Positions 1 to 7,495 are shown, counted from the stretch's first letter. The stretch is 14,416 nt of DNA from Caldilineaceae bacterium (GCA_012032975.1 JAAUPU010000011.1:1-14416), one strand, 5' to 3'. Notes: generated by a model not told the origin, from the letters alone. A program made the numbers and translations.

Positions 1-2
1 TG

Positions 3-587
3 GCGCCCGCAACGGAAGAAGTGGCCGACGCGGACGCGACGGGGCAGGCGAGCGGCGGGACCGACGTGATCCTGTTCGACCCGACCGCAATCCAAATTGA
101 CCCGGACAGGGAGCCGATCCCGGTGGCATCCTGTGAACCGTCCCAGGTTGTCCCGACCGCGGGCGTCTACCAGTGCTCGACCAGCGAGGGCGGGCACTTT
201 GATCCTTGCTGGGTGGTGGATGACGGCATATTGTTGTGCGAACCAAGCTGGAACGCCCCCTCCTTTGACGAACCTACCTATATCCTGGCTGCGATTGCCG
301 AGCCGTTGCCCGTCGTTGACCCCGCTTCCACCGGGGCTGACCCCGTTGTCTTCTACGTGATCCTGGAGGAGGGCAATCCGCCCTGCGCCAAACGAGCCGA
401 CCTGGAGATGGAGCTTGACGGCCAGCCGGTGACCTACTCTTGCGCGGCGCCTGGCGCCTGGCTCGTGGGCGATCTGGAGACATCGCAGCCCACCTGGATC
501 GCACAGCGCGTCATCACCGACTCGTCCGGCACAACTGTCACCGATGGACCAACTCCGGTGGCGGTGGTGCAGGCCTGGGCCTACTGA
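3..587 (+). CDS. Cysteine-rich probable exported protein, 3' part only
   Basis: The frame is open to the left edge of the window, so this is the C-terminal part of a longer gene. A GTG at 21 exists but nothing upstream of it looks like a ribosome binding site, and in-frame codons continue before it (APATEE). The visible part is acidic, rich in Pro, Asp and Thr, and has six Cys in short contexts (SCEPS, YQCST, DPCWV, LLCEPS, PPCAK, YSCAA), a spacing that suggests disulfides in an exported beta-rich protein. It ends in AWAY just before TGA. No catalytic motif or membrane segment is visible. A lipoprotein gene follows 60 bp downstream on the same strand, which fits a role outside the membrane. 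I do not recognise the family; the exported location is inferred from composition, and a signal peptide would lie outside the window. Confidence 0.6.
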   Translation, partial: APATEEVADADATGQASGGTDVILFDPTAIQIDPDREPIPVASCEPSQVVPTAGVYQCSTSEGGHFDPCWVVDDGILLCEPSWNAPSFDEPTYILAAIAEPLPVVDPASTGADPVVFYVILEEGNPPCAKRADLEMELDGQPVTYSCAAPGAWLVGDLETSQPTWIAQRVITDSSGTTVTDGPTPVAVVQAWAY

Positions 588-647
588 TCAGGATCCCCGG
601 CGACATCTGAATCAAGCAAGTCCGCAACAAGGAAAGGAACGATCGAC

Positions 648-1508
648 ATGCGCATCACTCGAGTGCGAACGCTATTGGCAATCGGGGTATTTGCCCTGTT
701 GCTGGCTGCGTGCGGCAGCAACAACGACGCAGACCAAGCACCGGACCCTGTGCAAGATGCCATAACGGCGACCGAGGTTGCGGTCGAGCTAGAATCTGCG
801 ACCGCATTGGTGGGGACGGCTTGGCAAGCCGAGTATTTTGGATCGCCCGACGATGGTGTGCCGGTGATACCAGGCACCCGGCTGACCGTCAATTATCTGG
901 TCGGACGCTATGCGGGTTCTGGTGGCTGTAACTGGTTCCTTGGCGTCTACGCGGTGGAAGGCCCCTCGCTGCGGATGCAGACCCCGGCGATGACGGCCCT
1001 TGCTTGCGAGCCAGTCGGCATCGTCGAACAAGAGGGCACCTTCATGTCCTCTCTTGAAAACGTCACCGACTATCGGATCGAGGATGGCAAGCTGCTTGCA
1101 TTTACCGTCGAAGCCCAGCTCCTCCTGACGATGGTGCCTGCGGATGAAGTGCCCGTGGAAGGCACACCGTGGCATCTGAGGTTTGCGGTCGAAGATACCT
1201 TCTCGGTGCCGCCGATTCCAGGTACGATGATTACTGCTCTTTTTGAGGGTGATCAGATGAGTGGCTCGGCAGGCTGCAACGACTACAGTGCGACTGTTGC
1301 AATGGACGAAAGCGGCAACTTCTCCGTTAGCGATGTCAAGATTGGCGACACGGTCTGCACCGATCCTGAAGGCATCATGGACCAGGAGACTGCTTTCATG
1401 ACTGCGCTCGAATCGACCCGCAGATACCTGAAGCTTGCCGGCGCCTTGGACTTGCAGGGCGCGGGCAGCGAACCACTCATGCTATTTGGCGTGGAATGGG
1501 AAGAATAA
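648..1508 (+). CDS. Lipoprotein with two META (HslJ-like) domains
   Basis: The 286-residue product starts with a basic n-region and hydrophobic core (residues 1-18) followed by a lipobox, L-A-A-C, with Cys22 as the probable lipidated residue, so it should be anchored on the outer face of the cytoplasmic membrane. After an Asp/Thr-rich linker there are two tandem META domains (PF03724), about residues 50-163 and 168-284. Each begins with a 'GT.W' strand and carries the typical G-C-N turn (GSGGCNWF, C94; GSAGCNDY, C210) and a second Cys (C120, C237), giving a likely disulfide per domain. The family includes E. coli HslJ, linked to novobiocin resistance; no enzymatic activity is established. ATG 648 follows GGAAAGGA at 631-638 with good spacing, which fixes the start. 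The frame is intact. Function in this organism is unknown; envelope stress or ligand binding is a guess. Confidence 0.9.
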   Translation: MRITRVRTLLAIGVFALLLAACGSNNDADQAPDPVQDAITATEVAVELESATALVGTAWQAEYFGSPDDGVPVIPGTRLTVNYLVGRYAGSGGCNWFLGVYAVEGPSLRMQTPAMTALACEPVGIVEQEGTFMSSLENVTDYRIEDGKLLAFTVEAQLLLTMVPADEVPVEGTPWHLRFAVEDTFSVPPIPGTMITALFEGDQMSGSAGCNDYSATVAMDESGNFSVSDVKIGDTVCTDPEGIMDQETAFMTALESTRRYLKLAGALDLQGAGSEPLMLFGVEWEE

Positions 1509-1543
1509 CCACCGTGGCTCTCGTCACAATCGGGGGCGATGTT

Positions 1544-1570
1544 GGGACTTTCTTGCTGGTGAGAAGTCCC
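1544..1570. repeat. Inverted repeat downstream of the META gene
   Basis: GGGACTT (1544-1550) pairs perfectly with AAGTCCC (1564-1570) around a 13-base loop, 36 bp after the META stop codon. No T-tract follows, so it is not a standard intrinsic terminator. It could be a weak terminator or a 3'-end stabilising hairpin. Confidence 0.3.
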
Positions 1571-1701
1571 AGTCCGACCACTACTTCGCCAGTTTCACTT
1601 GGGTGTGTTCAAAACGAACTGGGCATATTTGATAGTGACTTGCAGCATTCCGGTCATCCGAGCCGTGCTGTCCCATTCCCGGAATGCGGCTTCAACTTAT
1701 C

Positions 1702-1720
1702 TTGAACGCCCCCGGTTCAA
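1702..1720. promoter_or_regulatory. Candidate operator: TTGAAC-N7-GTTCAA dyad before the SulP gene
   Basis: A perfect 6+6 bp inverted repeat with a C-rich 7-bp spacer sits 24 bp before the SulP start codon and 13 bp before its ribosome binding site (GGAG, 1734-1737). The arm length, spacing and position fit a binding site for a dimeric repressor, but the same bases could form a small RNA hairpin. I could not find a convincing sigma70 promoter next to it, so the assignment is tentative. Confidence 0.35.
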
Positions 1721-1744
1721 TTCGCCAGATCATGGAGACATTCG

Positions 1745-3460
1745 ATGAGCGCTAGCACGACGCCTTCAGCCCCCACGACGAGCAAACTCAGGACATTCCT
1801 GCCCATTTTGGAATGGCTGCCAAACTATGACAGGGCATGGCTGCGGGGTGACATCCTCGCAGCCATCACGGTCTGGGCGCTGCTGGTGCCGGAAGCTATG
1901 GCCTACGCCGGCATTGCTGGCATGCCGCCTGAAGCTGGCCTCTATGCGGCGCGCTGGCCCTGCTGGGCTATGCGATCTTCGGAACGTCTCGCCAACTCAA
2001 CGTAGGCCCCAGTTCGACCGTGGCGGTTCTCTCCTTTGCGGTGGTATCAAGCCTGGTGGTGACCGGATCGGAAGACTTTGTCTCCGTCACGGTGTTGCTG
2101 GCCATCCTCACCGGCATCATCCTGCTCGTAGCAGGTCTGCTCAAGCTGGGCATCCTGGCCGATTTCCTCTCCAAGCCGGTTCTGGGTGGTTTCGTGATCG
2201 GCCTGGCCATCAGCATCGCCGTCGGCCAACTGGACAAAATATTGGGGTATGATGTCGAATCGCCAGATTTCGTGCCTGATATTATCGCAATCGTCGCAAA
2301 TCTGGACCAGATCCAATGGGCCACATTCACGGTTGGCGCAATATCTTTGGTGGCGCTCTTCGCCATCGATGCCTATCTGCCCAAGGTTCCCAGTGCCATC
2401 ACCGTGGTTGTGTTGGCCATTGTGTTCTCCTCGGTGCTCGACCTCCAAGCCTACGGAGTCGCTATCGTCGGCGATATTCCCGCGGGTCTGCCCCCAATTG
2501 GGTTACCGCAAAAATGTCTCCATCGAAGAGATCTTACGCTTGCTGCCCGGCGCCATGGCCATCGCGTTGGTGGGTTTCGCCGAGTCGGTCGCTGCGGCGC
2601 GCGCCTATGCGACCAAGTATGGCTACGAGGTGAACGCCAACCAGGAGTTGATTGCCCTGGGCGTCGCCAATGTCGGGGCGGGCATCAGCCAAGGATTCAC
2701 CGTGGACGGCAGCCTGTCAAAATCGGCGGCAGCGGACGAGGCCGGGACCAAGAGCCAGATGACTTCCATCATCGTGGCAGGCATGGTGCTGATCACGGTG
2801 GTGGCCTTGACGCCTCTCTTCTACTCCCTGCCCGAAGCTGCCTTGGGCGCTATCGTGATCCACGCTGTCTGGCACCTGATCGACCTCTCCAAGCTTCAGC
2901 GTTATCGGCGTATCAAGCATGTGGACTTTTGGGCTGCGGTCACTGCGCTGGTCGGTGTGCTGCTGTTGGGCATTCTGGCGGGGTTGCTGTTGGCGGCTCT
3001 TCTTTCGCTCCTCGGCCTGTTGGTGCAGGCAAAACGAGCCCACAACTCCATCCTGGGCAAGCTCCCCGACGAACAAGGCTATCACAGCCTGGAATACTTC
3101 CCCGATGCAGCTACCTTTCCGGGGCTTATCATCTTCCGTTTTGACGAACAACTCTTCTTTGCAAATTCTGCCGACTTTCGCAATGCCGTCCGCGCTGCGA
3201 TCAGTTCCGATCCATCGGTGCGCTGCGTCCTGGTGGATGCCGAGGGTATCACCGACATCGATATCACAGGGCTGGACATGCTTGCGGATCTGAACAAAGA
3301 ACTAGCTGCCGCCGGTATCTCTCTGCGTTTTGCCCAAGTGAAGAGTTATGTCCGAGAGTTGATTCGGCTTTCCGGCCTGGAGGAGGCCGTAGGGGCGGAG
3401 CATTTCTATGGGTCGATCCAGGCCGGCGTCGATGCGAGTTTGACCACTCCCCCTGCATAA
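1745..3460 (+). CDS. SulP family anion transporter with STAS domain (two frameshifts)
   Basis: An inner-membrane SLC26/SulP-type transporter, likely for sulfate or bicarbonate; substrate cannot be told from sequence. The N-terminus (WLPNYDRAWLRGDILAAITV, PEAMAYAGIAGMPPEAGLYAA) is the family signature, followed by GTSRQLNVGPSS, VGDIPAGLPPIGLP, and a C-terminal STAS domain from about residue 450 (DAEGITDIDITGLDML). The gene is split over three frames. A base, most simply T, is missing between 1952 and 1953 (restores YAALLALLGYAIFGTSRQ), and one A is extra in the A5 run 2510-2514 (restores PQNVSIEEILRLLPGAMA). With both repaired the product is about 571 residues, normal for the family, with no other damage. 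ATG 1745 has GGAG at 1734-1737. A K+-channel-like gene follows 75 bp downstream. The breaks are probably sequencing errors; a recent pseudogene is the alternative. Confidence 0.85.
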
Positions 3461-3535
3461 TCGAACGGTTCGGCACTCCAATACGCTGGCAAGCATGTCC
3501 GTTGCCGAGGCCACTGGTACCCACGCCCGGGAGGG

Positions 3536-3997
3536 GTGAGAGATGGCAGAGCCTTCAAGTGGGTAGCACCACCAGAAACAGGGACTAGCACTTTGCCACC
3601 CATTTTTATACCATTTGTCTACTTGGTATTGTTTGTGCGTGAGTTATGGGAACTCTTCAAAGATCCGCGCCATCGATCTCTGCTGAGTTGGGTTGTCATC
3701 ATCTTGGCGACGGGTACGATCTTCTACCATCGCATTGAAGGCTGGAGCCTGACCAATTCCTTTTACTTTAGCGTCGTCACCCTGGCAACCGTGGGCTACG
3801 GAGATCTAAGCCCCACGACGACAGCGGGAAAGCTCTTTACCACTCTCTACCTCTTCTTTGGGATCAGCATCTTCCTCGCATTTATCAGCATGTTGTCCAG
3901 GGACCACAACGAACTGGCCAAGATGCGAAGGCGCCGCCCTGGCGACACCGGCGACACGCACGAAACTGGCGACACGGACGACACCGGCGAAGACTGA
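3536..3997 (+). CDS. Two-TM potassium-channel-like protein
   Basis: The 153-residue product is an Ion_trans_2 (PF07885) subunit of the KcsA/MthK type. It has TM1 about residues 49-64, a pore helix (SFYFSVVTLA), the selectivity filter T-V-G-Y-G-D at 85-90, and TM2 about 100-121; four copies would make a K+ pore. A hydrophobic stretch at 22-36 may lie along or in the membrane. The C-terminus ends in a basic patch (KMRRRR) and a short repetitive acidic GDT/DDT tail, with no RCK/TrkA-N regulatory domain. The start is doubtful. GTG 3536 lies only one base after GGGAGG (3529-3534), whereas ATG 3543 is ideally spaced but hits TAG after seven codons (MAEPSSG). A missing base near 3562-3566 would join ATG 3543 to the channel frame. 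It follows the SulP gene by 75 bp and may share its transcript. Confidence 0.82.
   Translation: MRDGRAFKWVAPPETGTSTLPPIFIPFVYLVLFVRELWELFKDPRHRSLLSWVVIILATGTIFYHRIEGWSLTNSFYFSVVTLATVGYGDLSPTTTAGKLFTTLYLFFGISIFLAFISMLSRDHNELAKMRRRRPGDTGDTHETGDTDDTGED
3941..3994 (+). repeat. Degenerate GGCGACAC-type repeat coding the channel tail
   Basis: Copies of GGCGACAC and close variants (GGCGACACCG, GGCGACACGC, GGCGACACGG) are repeated in tandem and encode the acidic tail GDTGDTHETGDTDDTGED, the last 18 residues of the channel. Such a low-complexity tract is prone to slippage, so copy number may vary between strains. Confidence 0.6.
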
Positions 3998-4086
3998 CCG
4001 CGCCGATTGTTGCGGACGCCATCGGCCCACAGAGCCTGTACTCTGATTCGGTCTCGATCTGCATCGAATGGCCTCGCCACTCGCGA

Positions 4087-5290
4087 TCAACTGCTGGCAT
4101 ATCCCTCCACTCGCTCCGCAATCGCCCGCACTCGCTCAATGTCATTGATGGGCAGCACCATATCCGTGATGCAAAGGATGATGGGCCGCTTCGACACAGT
4201 CTCCAATAGCCTGTCGATGTGAGCAATAAACTCATCTTCAGGAAAGTCTGGCTCCAGGATCGGCGACGGGATCGCACCCCAGATGATCGGTCCGTTGGGC
4301 CAAGCGGCCAGCGCCTCTTCAACCGTGCAAGGGGTCAGCGGCGGTGGCGAGAAAGATTCACAAACATCCAACCCAGATTCGGCAAGCAGCCCCAACAGCG
4401 GTTGAAGATTGCCATCTGTGTGGCTGCCGACCTTGATGCCGCGGGCGTGAAGCAGTTCGGTGTACTTCTGGTAGTGGGGCAGACAATACTTTCGGAAAAG
4501 CCGCGGATTGGTCATCATGCCGTCCAGGTTGTCACCGATCTCGATATAGGTTGCCGGCAAATCCGCCACGATCTCGACCACCTCGGTCATGCGCGCATCC
4601 AACAGGTCGATCAGACGTTCCACGGCTGTTGGGCTGTCGTGGAGCGCAAAGAAGAGCTGCTCGGTGCTAAAGAAGTCGATGAGCACCTGTTGAAATGGGA
4701 TGCGCGGGATCTGCGGCACGGCATAGCCGATGTCGCCGAACTCTGCTGCAAGCTGCGTCACCCTGTCGAAGTCGGCTACGACCTCCATCTGCTCAAGGAT
4801 GTATTCGGCCACACGATAGTCGGCAGGCTGCGTGATCGGGTGTTTGCTCATATATTGAACCGCGCCGGATTCCAGCAACTCCTCTAACTGGGTGTATTCG
4901 ATGGTGAGCGCGCCGCGTGGCGTGATAAACTCAATCTCGGCATGACCTGCTCGCTCTGGCAATGTGCGCCGCCCAATGTCGGGGAAACGATCCACCAGCG
5001 GCTCTTCTTCATAGAGGTGGACTTTGCCTTCAAAGGTGATGCGCAGTTCGACATTCTTCAACCGCAGTTGCATGGGAGAGACAAACATCTGGCGGCCAAA
5101 AACCGACCGCGCGGTGGATCTCAGTCAGCGACATCTCCCGATACGCAGCCGGTACTTTGTCCGCATAGGAAAGCCCCCTGTGCCACAACTCCAGCCGGCC
5201 AATGAACGGGGGGCGATCAGGCTGCTGCCCACGCAGGACTGCCTCGACTCGATCAAACACACTCATGCGACGCATCGTTTCGGCCATCAT
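4087..5290 (-). CDS. Uroporphyrinogen decarboxylase-family (URO-D) protein, one frameshift
   Basis: A cytoplasmic URO-D/MtaA-superfamily TIM barrel (PF01208), not a standard HemE. Recognisable parts are the N-terminal DRVEAVLRGQQPDRPPF, the central GDNLDGMMTNPRLFRKYCLPHY, and the GIKVGSHTDGNLQPLL strand near residue 290. Methyltransferase members (MtaA, CmuA) have H-x-C-G at that site to bind zinc; here it is HTDG, so cobalamin/thiol methyl transfer of that type is not supported. The frame breaks in the A5 run 5098-5102 (T5 in the coding sense), where one base is extra; removing it joins HRAVGF to GRQMFVSPMQL and gives about 400 residues. AAAGGGA lies just upstream of two adjacent ATGs (5290 and 5287); the second is slightly better spaced. 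Divergent to the TIM-barrel gene at 5633, suggesting shared control. Such genes often sit with carbohydrate-catabolism genes; the substrate is unknown. Confidence 0.8.
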
Positions 5291-5349
5291 CGGTCCCTTT
5301 CTCTCGGCAAATTTTGGCGGTTTTGGGTCGGGGCGAGACTCGGTTATTC

Positions 5350-5377
5350 ATGATAGACTTCCAATCGTTTTTGCCAG
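5350..5377 (-). promoter_or_regulatory. Candidate sigma70 promoter for the URO-D-family gene
   Basis: On the minus strand, CTGGCA (-35, 5377-5372; four of six matches) and TATCAT (-10, 5355-5350; five of six) are separated by 16 bp. Transcription would start near 5343, leaving a leader of about 53 bases before the start codon at 5290. Confidence 0.45.
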
Positions 5378-5494
5378 GTTTTCAGCGCGTTGAATCTCCA
5401 CCTGCGGACCAGTTTCGCCGCGGCGCGCGCTGCCGTCCATGCAAAGTGGATCTGGTTCTACAGAATGGAATCGCGTGGATTTGGCCCGGCCCCG

Positions 5495-5532
5495 GACGCG
5501 CATCCATTTGACTGCGCCCATAGATGCGCGTC
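5495..5532. promoter_or_regulatory. Inverted repeat, candidate operator in divergent region
   Basis: GACGCGCATC (5495-5504) is exactly mirrored by GATGCGCGTC (5523-5532). Three further bases on the inside pair with one mismatch (CAT against ATA), giving 13-bp arms around a 12-bp centre. It ends 5 bp before the candidate -35 of the TIM-barrel gene, a usual place for a repressor or activator dimer. No coding sequence covers it, so codon constraints do not explain the symmetry. Confidence 0.5.
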
Positions 5533-5537
5533 TGCTT

Positions 5538-5564
5538 TTGGCAATCGAGCGCTTGTGCTAGCAT
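5538..5564 (+). promoter_or_regulatory. Possible extended -10 promoter for the TIM-barrel gene
   Basis: TTGGCA (5538-5543) lies 15 bp before TAGCAT (5559-5564), which is preceded by TG at the extended -10 position. The -10 matches only four of six bases and the spacer is short, so this is tentative. A start near 5571 would give a leader of about 60 bases. Confidence 0.3.
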
Positions 5565-5620
5565 ACACGGCGAGCTCTGCTTGCACCATGCTTTACAGCC
5601 GCGTACCAAACCCACCCTAC

Positions 5621-5626
5621 GGGAGG
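5621..5626 (+). promoter_or_regulatory. Ribosome binding site fixing the start at 5633
   Basis: GGGAGG is six bases before ATG 5633. The same frame is open further upstream (to 5390), but the family match begins exactly at MKLAFIGVND, so this site sets the start. Confidence 0.75.
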
Positions 5627-5632
5627 AACAAG

Positions 5633-6432
5633 ATGAAGCTTGCATTTATCGGGGTCAACGACCTGGCCGGCGTCGAAGCCGACGCCAGATTCGCTGCGCA
5701 ACATGGTTTTTCCGGTCTGGAATTCAACTTCTGGAAACCCTTCGAGGCGCTGACCGAAGAGACAGTGGTCCAGATGCGCGCGATTCTGGACCGCTACGGC
5801 GTGAGATGTTCCGCGCTCGGGCTTTGGGGTTGGAACCATATCTCGCCCGACCCAGAGGAGCGACGGGTCAGCCTGGCCCACCTGGATCGGGCAATCGACT
5901 TTGCCCAGCAACTAGGCGCCAGCGTGCTGATCACCGGCGGAGGAAGGATTGCTGATGCCTCGCTGGAGGAAAATGTGGCTGAGTTTGTGGCCGTATTCCC
6001 GCCCTATCTGGAGAAGGCGCAAAACGCCGGGCTTCGGGTCGCGCTCTATGCCGTGCATGGCAACAGCTTTTTCGACGGCATCGAAGCGTACGAACAGGTC
6101 TGGGCCTATCTCCCCGAAGTGGGCATCAAGTTCGACCCAGCCAACATCCTGCACCACGGCGATGACTATCTCGCCATCCTGCGCGACCATGCTGCTCGGA
6201 TCTTCTATATGCACATCAAGGAGCATCTTTATCTGGATGGCAAACTGGTCTCGCAGCCGGCCGCAGGCATGGGCGACATCCAGTGGGGCAAGGTGATGGC
6301 CTTCCTCTACGAGGCCGGATACGACGGCTATCTCTCGTTCGAGCCTCACGGTCCCCTCCTGGGGCAAACCGGCCTCTGCGTGAAAAGATGCTGCTGCTGA
6401 GCCAGCGTACTATCCACCAGTTTCTGGTCTGA
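5633..6432 (+). CDS. Xylose-isomerase-like TIM-barrel protein (sugar phosphate isomerase/epimerase family), 3' frameshift
   Basis: A cytoplasmic AP_endonuc_2-type TIM barrel (PF01261), the fold of xylose isomerases, tagatose epimerases and IolE/IolI-like enzymes; members act on sugars or inositol derivatives with a divalent metal. Landmarks: GLEFNFW (27-34), HGNSFFDG (142-149), KFDPANILHHGDDY (166-179), FYMHIKEH (191-198), QPAAGMGDIQWG (208-219) and SFEPHG (235-240). The read frame stops at 6400 after KRCCC, an unlikely tail. Removing one C (about 6359) and one T (about 6375) gives EPHGPLWGKPALREKMLLLSQRTIHQFLV and a stop at 6430-6432, a typical family ending with the Trp after EPH, for 265 residues. 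A single missing base near 6376 would also reach that frame but without the Trp. Start is set by GGGAGG at 5621. It pairs divergently with the URO-D-like gene; the actual substrate is unknown. Confidence 0.82.
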
Positions 6433-6496
6433 GGTGGACGTCTGGGGTGGAGGTCGGCCTGGTTCGCGTCGCGCGTGTGGGGAGATCCGGGGGCGA

Positions 6497-7249
6497 TCAG
6501 GCCGTCTGGAACAATGCTACGCCACGCAGGATCAGGCTGACTTGACCGGCCCCAAAGAGGATAAAGAGCAGCGACAGGAAAACGCTTCCCCAGTCGATCA
6601 GCCCGGGGACGACAGACGCCGTTGCAGTGACCGATGTGCGCAACGCCTCGAACTGGGCCTGCCACTCGCCCAGATCGGCCTCGACGAGGGCCAGGTCGCT
6701 CGAAATCGACGACGTCAGTGCGAGCAGCGCGCTGCCATCGACGTTGACATCCCTGGCGGCAGCAACCAACTCGGTCAACCGACTCTCGACCCCTTCGATT
6801 CTCTGGTCGATGGCCTGCAATTCGTCCGTCAGTGTCGGCACATGGACGCCTGGAATGCGGTTGGCGCTTTCCAAAGATCGGTTGAGCGCGATCACCCCGG
6901 TGTGCAGCCCAGAGAGTGTGGCTCTCACCGAGCTGACCAGGGGACCAAGCTCCTGTTCGATGGCCTCGGCCACGCTTGAAGCAACCTCGGCGCGTGTCTC
7001 CGGCGTGGCATTTTCAACCCGGGCGCCCAACTCGTCCACCCTTTGACGGATCGCAGCCAACTGCTGCTCCCCTGCCTGCGAGGATTGATCCGCAAACAGC
7101 AGCACGTCGCCGCTTGCCTCCAGGGCTGCGGTAATGGCCGTGGTAAGCGGTGGATTGGCCACCCACGCACCCACCAAACCGCCGAGGCAGAGCAGCAGGC
7201 CCACCCCTGCGACGAGTATCAGCAGCACAGCAAAGATTTTCCGCAACAC
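6497..7249 (-). CDS. Unrecognised membrane protein: two TM segments around a coiled coil
   Basis: The 250-residue product has TM1 at about residues 5-30 (FAVLLILVAGVGLLLCLGG), a long heptad-rich, Gln/Glu/Ala/Leu-rich region about 55-210 predicted as coiled coil with few breaks (one at VPTL near 137-140), and TM2 about 213-237 (SVFLSLLFILFGAGQVSLI), then a short tail. The shape suggests both ends anchored with the coil on one side, probably outside. I do not recognise the family. GTG 7249 is chosen because AAAGGAG (7259-7265) lies nine bases upstream and hydrophobic sequence begins at once; the frame is open for 115 codons further up, but that part is Arg/Gly-rich filler with no ribosome binding site. 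It runs convergent with the TIM-barrel gene and divergent from the sulfatase gene, likely as its own transcript. Scaffold, chemosensory-like or structural roles are all possible. Confidence 0.75.
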   Translation of the reverse strand: MLRKIFAVLLILVAGVGLLLCLGGLVGAWVANPPLTTAITAALEASGDVLLFADQSSQAGEQQLAAIRQRVDELGARVENATPETRAEVASSVAEAIEQELGPLVSSVRATLSGLHTGVIALNRSLESANRIPGVHVPTLTDELQAIDQRIEGVESRLTELVAAARDVNVDGSALLALTSSISSDLALVEADLGEWQAQFEALRTSVTATASVVPGLIDWGSVFLSLLFILFGAGQVSLILRGVALFQTA

Positions 7250-7258
7250 GGCAGGTCT

Positions 7259-7265
7259 CTCCTTT
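7259..7265 (-). promoter_or_regulatory. Ribosome binding site deciding the GTG start at 7249
   Basis: AAAGGAG on the minus strand, nine bases before GTG 7249, is the strongest Shine-Dalgarno near this frame. It decides against the much longer open frame reaching 7594. Confidence 0.65.
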
Positions 7266-7319
7266 AGTTCAAACGTGGCTTGGTTTACAGGCAGTCGGAC
7301 GCGATCAGTTCTGGCTATG

Positions 7320-7325
7320 ATTATA
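7320..7325 (-). promoter_or_regulatory. Candidate -10 (TATAAT) for the coiled-coil membrane gene
   Basis: A perfect TATAAT on the minus strand lies about 70 bases before the GTG start. The -35 is poor (TTTAGT at 18 bp spacing), so the promoter may need an activator or be coincidental. Confidence 0.4.
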
Positions 7326-7467
7326 CCGGTTCTGGAGGGCCAGACTAAATCAGCCGCAACTTTCGAGTGACCGGGTAGACCAGCCGTTCGGTCCGTTGAC
7401 AGAATTGCGGTTTGTGGCAATGTGCCTTTCCGGGAGGCGCCACAGAATAGCAGAATAGCCGTGTGGT

Positions 7468-7495
7468 TTGATCGCGCAGGCCTGTGTGTTACAAT
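7468..7495 (+). promoter_or_regulatory. Sigma70 promoter for the sulfatase gene
   Basis: TTGATC (7468-7473) and TACAAT (7490-7495) are 16 bp apart, and TG sits at the extended -10 position. The expected start near 7502 gives a leader of about 143 bases. A tandem AGAATAGC repeat (7444-7459) lies just upstream of the -35. Confidence 0.55.

Larger units (their letters stand above)
5291..5632. other. Divergent intergenic control region
   Basis: This 342-bp stretch between the URO-D-like and TIM-barrel genes has no credible coding sequence; an upstream extension of the TIM-barrel frame is open but lacks a ribosome binding site and family similarity. It holds a minus-strand promoter (5350-5377), a plus-strand extended -10 candidate (5538-5564), a long inverted repeat (5495-5532) and the ribosome binding site at 5621. 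Confidence 0.6.

Noticed and set aside
2510..2514. Programmed ribosomal frameshifting in the SulP gene at the A5 run
   Set aside because: The gene has a second unrelated break at 1952, and a similar A5 break lies in the URO-D gene. There is no X-XXY-YYZ context or downstream stem I can support, and SulP transporters are not known to be frameshift-encoded.
4219..4887. 222-codon plus-strand frame antisense to the URO-D gene
   Set aside because: It shadows a gene with clear family motifs on the other strand. GC-rich coding DNA commonly gives such open antisense frames.
5390..5632. Upstream extension of the TIM-barrel frame
   Set aside because: Family similarity begins at 5633, GGGAGG sits just before it, and the extension overlaps the inverted repeat and promoter candidates.
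7396..7401. TTGACA as the -35 of a second sulfatase promoter
   Set aside because: At 16-18 bp spacing the downstream hexamers (CAATGT, AATGTG, ATGTGC) are poor -10 matches; the promoter at 7468-7495 is clearly better.
7444..7459. Tandem AGAATAGC repeat as an activator site
   Set aside because: Only two 8-bp copies exist, with no further copies seen in the window. Its position upstream of the -35 is suggestive but not enough.
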